Source: UBA3839 sp902776985
Lineage (GTDB): Bacteria; Bacteroidota; Bacteroidia; Bacteroidales; Bacteroidaceae
Assembly (NCBI GenBank): GCA_902776985.1
Contig: CACYSD010000001.1
Coordinates: 124,001-188,000 of the forward strand
Direction: 5' to 3'
Length of the DNA stretch: 64,000 nucleotides
Each line of letters starts with the position of its first letter. The stretch's first letter is position 1. Below, piece after piece: positions 61,000 through 64,000 of this stretch. The notes below the pieces were generated by a model. That model made no database searches. It was not told the origin of the DNA and saw nothing but the letters and a program-made list of their open reading frames with translations. A program made the translations under genes and the position numbers.

Positions 61000-62661
61000 T
61001 TAGCGACGGTAGACAGGCTGGGGGTGGGTCTTTAACTGTCTAAGGTTTTCCTTCGCTTGGGCATTGCCGTTTTCTGCAGCGAGGCGGAAGTAGCGGATAG
61101 CCTCTTCCTTGTTGCCTGTCATGTAGAGTGCGACTGCGAGTGCGTTGTAACTGCGCTTGTCGTAGCTTACGCTGCGCAGGAGACTGAGTGCCTCATCGTA
61201 TTGCTCGTGAGCGAGCAACTCACTGGCGTTATTGATGATTTCAGCCTGCTTATCAGGCACATAGTCCCAATAGATGCGCATGTATCCAGAGTTACGCTGA
61301 TCTGCGAGGAGTGAACGTTTCAGATACTGGTATGTGCGTCCGCCTCTCATGCGCTTGATAAGCTGTTCACGACGGTCGAGATTGCTCTCTGTCTCGATGA
61401 TATTAAGGATTTCGTCGAGTTCCTTAACTGTGATTCCTTCAACCTTAGAGTTTTCAGAAGCGAGGTTAGCCTTCAGCTCTTCAATCTGGTCACGGAATTC
61501 TGCCCATGCCTCACCTCCGTTGATAGTTTCGAAGAGTGAGTCAGGCACTTCAAGCCTGTTCTGTACATACTTCTGCAGAGCCAATGCACGTCCGCCAGCC
61601 AGGTCTTTGTTGTGAGGCAGACGACCTTCGAATGATGCAAGACCGATAATCTGTATCTTCTTGACCATAGATGTGGTGTCAGCCATAATCAGTCTAGTCA
61701 CGTTCATGATCTGGTCAAGCGAGGTTGCATTGTCACGGAAGTCACGACGCAAGTCTGTCTTGTCGAGAGGGAAGTGAACATAAAGCGCACCAGCTTCTCT
61801 GCGCAGGATGCGGGTGTCGTCGTAAGGACGGTACTGAGAAATATGCTGAAGCACACCGTTAGTTTCCGCAAGACGTCCTGCTACACCGGTGAATTCAGGA
61901 ACCAATGCGAGAACAGGCACGAACGGAGGTTCAGGCTGGACTGTATCCACAGGAATTATGACAGGAATAACCTCTGGTGCTTTCTCCGGTTTGCCGAATC
62001 GGTAAACGATGCTGAGCGCAGCCTTCGGAGCAAGGAATGGTTTGTCATCCTTACCCAGTTTCGTTCCGCAATGGTTGCACTGATAGCGGTCGAACCATGC
62101 ATAACCGGCATATACTCCCAGTTCTGCTTCAAGCCACCAATGATCGGTAAGTCTCCATACACGACCAATGCCAAGGCTCAATGCCACTGCATCGCCCTGA
62201 CGTCGTTCGCTACGAAGCTTCTTATAAAGTCCAAAGGGGAATTTTACATTACCAATATTATAATGTGTACCCATAACACCCATCGACAGGAAATAGCGAT
62301 AGGCTGAGAATCCATTTGCAAGTGTCTCGTTTTCCTTGATTCTTTCAGGCTTGAACCACCAATAGCGGGCATCTATCTCTCCGAGCAGATGTCTCCACTG
62401 CACATAGTCAGATGCTGCATGAGAGTCGCCGCGACGGAAAATAGAGTGTTGTTTCACATCACCATGGTGCCACCAAGGGTTATAGCCTACTGTAGCCTGC
62501 CAAGACCATCTTGGCGATGCCCAGTATTCAAGGCTAAGGTTCGGTGTGAGGGTTGCGTCATAAAGCAAATTATTCTTAACAGCCACTCTCTGCTGAGCGT
62601 TAGCCGTAAAAATAAACATAAATAACCCTAAAAACAATAATATGTGTTTTTTTCGTATCAT
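61000..62661 (-). CDS. DUF3575 / OmpA-like outer-membrane protein with TPR tail
   Basis: A 553-residue protein, started at the ATG at 62661 because MIRKKHILLFLGLFMFIFTANAQ is a clean signal peptide; the frame extends upstream into the promoter box region. Residues about 25-215 form a DUF3575-type beta-barrel (AVKNNLLYDATLTPNLSLEYW, GYNPWWHHG, LGIGRVWRLTDHWWLEAELG). After a Pro-rich linker come an OmpA-like domain (about 260-420, with YVHFPLDKTDLRRDF and KIQIIGLASFEGRL) and a TPR/Sel1-like repeat (YNALAVALYMTGNKEEAIRYFRLAAENGNAQA). DUF3575/DUF3868 proteins commonly accompany fimbrillin operons and likely tie fimbriae to the envelope. The last ten residues (THPQPVYRR) derive from a truncated C/G-rich repeat. 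Confidence 0.88.
   Translation of the reverse strand: MIRKKHILLFLGLFMFIFTANAQQRVAVKNNLLYDATLTPNLSLEYWASPRWSWQATVGYNPWWHHGDVKQHSIFRRGDSHAASDYVQWRHLLGEIDARYWWFKPERIKENETLANGFSAYRYFLSMGVMGTHYNIGNVKFPFGLYKKLRSERRQGDAVALSLGIGRVWRLTDHWWLEAELGVYAGYAWFDRYQCNHCGTKLGKDDKPFLAPKAALSIVYRFGKPEKAPEVIPVIIPVDTVQPEPPFVPVLALVPEFTGVAGRLAETNGVLQHISQYRPYDDTRILRREAGALYVHFPLDKTDLRRDFRDNATSLDQIMNVTRLIMADTTSMVKKIQIIGLASFEGRLPHNKDLAGGRALALQKYVQNRLEVPDSLFETINGGEAWAEFRDQIEELKANLASENSKVEGITVKELDEILNIIETESNLDRREQLIKRMRGGRTYQYLKRSLLADQRNSGYMRIYWDYVPDKQAEIINNASELLAHEQYDEALSLLRSVSYDKRSYNALAVALYMTGNKEEAIRYFRLAAENGNAQAKENLRQLKTHPQPVYRR
61012..61033 (+). repeat. C/G-rich repeat, truncated copy 10
   Basis: GCTGGGGGTGGGTCTTTAA matches the GGGTCTT end of the family. 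It lies in frame at the 3' end of the OmpA-like gene. Confidence 0.6.
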
Positions 62662-62733
62662 AACTTTCAAAGCCGCATCCGTTTTTGAGCTATTTAGAGT
62701 CTGTTGTTTTATAATTATACACAAATTATTCTG

Positions 62734-62763
62734 CAAATATACTTCTTTTTAATCAAATACAAA
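62734..62763 (-). promoter_or_regulatory. Promoter for the DUF3575/OmpA-like gene (head of fimbrial series)
   Basis: Minus strand TTTG (62763-62760), 18 bp, TATATTTG (62741-62734). The -7 box is exact and the spacing is one base short of ideal. The leader to the ATG at 62661 is about 65 nt. Confidence 0.65.
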
Positions 62764-62989
62764 ATTTTTTTTCAATAAAAATTATACTTTTTTAACCAAA
62801 TTTGAAGTTTTTGATAAAAAGTTAAAAAATTTTCAGGGGGGAAACTAAAGAATCTATATAATAGATTTGAAACATATTATTGCCATAAATTACCCATATA
62901 ATTACCATAAATAATCTGTATTTTCTCAAAAACGAAAACGATAACGAAAACTAAGATCAGTTTGCAAACTTAGAGTAATTACATGTTAT

Positions 62990-63033
62990 GAAAAAAAACT
63001 GCGGTGAAAGCATGTATGCTGTTCACCGCAGTT
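62990..63033 (-). terminator. Intrinsic terminator of tRNA-Leu
   Basis: The 12-bp perfect stem AACTGCGGTGAA / TTCACCGCAGTT, with a loop containing a CAT/ATG mini-stem, is followed on the minus strand by an eight-T run. It lies 29 bp after the tRNA 3' end. Confidence 0.9.
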
Positions 63034-63062
63034 AAGAATATATTTAGCTTGTCGCTAATTTG

Positions 63063-63144
63063 TGCGCCTGACAGGACTCGAACCTGCACGTCGCAAAACA
63101 CTAGATCCTAAGTCTAGCGCGTCTACCAATTTCGCCACAGGCGC
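63063..63144 (-). tRNA. tRNA-Leu (anticodon TAG)
   Basis: A complete cloverleaf on the minus strand: acceptor GCGCCTG/CAGGCGC with discriminator A; D-arm with TGGTAGAC; anticodon stem CTAGA/TCTAG around CTTAGGA giving anticodon TAG (reads CUA/CUN); long variable arm TGTTTTGCGACGT typical of class II tRNA-Leu; T-arm GCAGGTTCGAGTCCTGT. The 3' CCA is not encoded. A promoter (63189-63218) and terminator (62990-63033) surround it. Confidence 0.97.
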
Positions 63145-63188
63145 ATGGCAATTCTGCTTCATCACAAATGATTTCGCAAAACCGGCTG

Positions 63189-63218
63189 CAAAGTTACAAA
63201 TAAAAATTGTATTTCAAA
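63189..63218 (-). promoter_or_regulatory. Promoter for tRNA-Leu
   Basis: Minus strand TTTG (63218-63215), 18 bp, TAACTTTG (63196-63189). The -7 box is exact and lies 44 bp before the tRNA 5' end. Confidence 0.65.
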
Positions 63219-63243
63219 ACTTACAGCAAGAAAAAAGAAAATA

Positions 63244-63734
63244 AACAGCGTGCTGCGCACTATGATTAAAAGGATTAAAATGATTACAAAGATTATATAG
63301 AAATCTTATTAATCTTTTTAATCTTATTAATCTTTTTAATCTTATTAATCTTAGCACGAAGTGCGATGTTGAAAGAAAACAGCGTGCTGCGCACTATGAT
63401 TAAAAGGATTAAAAGGATTATTATGATTACAAATAATCTTATTAATCTTATAAATCTTATTAATCTTAGCACGAAGTGCGATGTTGAAAATAAAACAGCG
63501 TACTGCGCACTATGATTAAAGGATTAAAATGATTATTATGATTACAAATAATCTTATTAATCTTTTTAATCTTATTAATCTTAGCACAAAGTGCGATGTT
63601 GAAAATAAAACAGCGTGCTGCGCACTATGATTAAAGGATTAAAAGGATTATTATGATTACAAATAATCTTATTAATCTTTTTAATCTTATTAATCTTTTT
63701 AATCTTATTAATCTTAGCACAAAGTGCGATGTTG
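63244..63734. repeat. Four tandem about 115-134 bp repeats with GATTAA-rich inverted arms
   Basis: Copies start at 63244, 63378, 63494 and 63609, each with AACAGCGTGCTGCGCACTAT. Each has a left arm of GATTAAAAGGATTAAAA type, an A/T centre (GATTACAAATAATC) and a right arm of TTAATCTTTTTAATC, then AGCACGAAGTGCGATGTT. Left and right halves are largely complementary, so each copy can fold into one long hairpin capped by small GTGC/GCAC stems. Copies differ mostly by the number of TTAATC sub-units. No gene is seen in this 599-bp gap. Confidence 0.9.
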
Positions 63735-63743
63735 TAAGAAAAA

Positions 63744-64000
63744 TTATTGTGCGTTTGCTTTGTCGAGGATGAACTTGCGGGCTGTCTCTATCATCGAGTC
63801 ACGATGAAGGAGGAGCTGGGCAGAATCGAGAGAGCAGACGATGTCGGGAGCGATTCCGAATTCAATGTGATTCTTGTCTGCGTCGAGAGTTACAACTGCA
63901 GAATAACGCACACTCCAGCCGTTGGGCATTTCCAGAGTGAACGGCATGCCGCTGCCCCCACCAGTAGTGTCACCCATGATTGTTACCAGCGGGAACTCAC
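63744..64000 (-). CDS. S41-family peptidase, C-terminal end (partial)
   Basis: The frame is open to the window edge, so about 85 C-terminal residues are visible: EFPLVTIMGDTTGGGSGMPF, then MPNGWSVRYSAVVTLDADKN and GIAPDIVCSL. The G(D/E)TTGGG and the GIAPD motif followed by a final helix of the tail-specific protease fold fit S41 peptidases of Bacteroidota, secreted processing enzymes. The catalytic Ser/Lys would be upstream of this window. The ATG at 63977 is internal. Its gene end lies 10 bp from the tandem repeats. Confidence 0.65.
   Translation of the reverse strand, partial: EFPLVTIMGDTTGGGSGMPFTLEMPNGWSVRYSAVVTLDADKNHIEFGIAPDIVCSLDSAQLLLHRDSMIETARKFILDKANAQ

Noticed and set aside
63062..63244. 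60-codon frame across the tRNA (MRLTGLEPARRKTLDPKSS)
   Set aside because: This is the well-known false protein obtained by translating the complement of a tRNA; the cloverleaf explains the sequence.

Overview
The window looks like chromosomal DNA from a gut or oral Bacteroidales, most like Prevotella/Segatella. The evidence is FimA/Mfa-type fimbrillin lipoproteins, families typical of Bacteroidota (DUF3943, DUF4924, a patatin/beta-barrel fusion), TAnnTTTG-type -7 promoter boxes, and proteins ending in a 'GLY-IVNGKKVLVK'-like tail. No computation was run, so the genus is an inference.

Layout. 1-6.6 kb (+): a DUF3943 outer-membrane-type protein cut by the window edge, a patatin/Omp85-like protein, a GH43-like glycosidase, fmt and an ECF sigma factor. 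6.6-13.2 kb (-): prfC, rmlD, a DUF4924 protein, a LysE-type exporter, a small lipoprotein, type I asparaginase and a ROK sugar kinase. 13.4-18.6 kb (+): an NfeD-like/flotillin pair, tsaC, a ClC channel with CBS domains and an MntA/HepT toxin-antitoxin pair. 18.7-21 kb (-): a secreted 679-aa protein with a 65-aa companion peptide, behind a leader with a strong hairpin. 21.9-28.8 kb (+): a rhamnose-type operon (rhaB, four-helix-bundle gene, AraA/FucI-like isomerase, DUF559 nuclease, MFS transporter, rhaD), broken up by two unusual repeat systems. 28.8-62.7 kb (-): a very long same-strand block. In transcription order it holds a DUF3575/OmpA-like outer-membrane protein, a major fimbrillin, an Mfa2/FimB-like anchor, three further fimbrillin-like lipoproteins, two giant YGGG-repeat proteins (3879 and 2664 aa, about 19.6 kb together), an FAD oxidoreductase and a GH2 beta-galactosidase. 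63-64 kb: tRNA-Leu(TAG) with its own promoter and terminator, four tandem about 115-134 bp repeats, and the 3' end of an S41-like protease.

How the genes work together. The rhamnose block contains an isomerase-kinase-aldolase pathway and an uptake permease. The fimbrial block contains a stalk, an anchor, accessory or tip subunits and two enormous candidate adhesins, probably one surface-structure locus.

Most unusual are two repeat families. (1) Three arrays of 10-bp CCTAGG-NNNN units sit in intercistronic gaps of the rhamnose operon, two of them bracketing the four-helix-bundle gene. (2) A C/G-rich about 40-bp repeat with an internal CCCTCCC/GGGAGGG hairpin occurs about ten times. It often abuts stop codons, flanks the DUF559 gene in inverted orientation, and has been incorporated into the ends of several proteins (prfC, rmlD, MFS permease, a fimbrillin signal peptide). 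Both pairings (small nucleic-acid-type protein plus its own repeat family) look like candidate undescribed repeat-associated elements.
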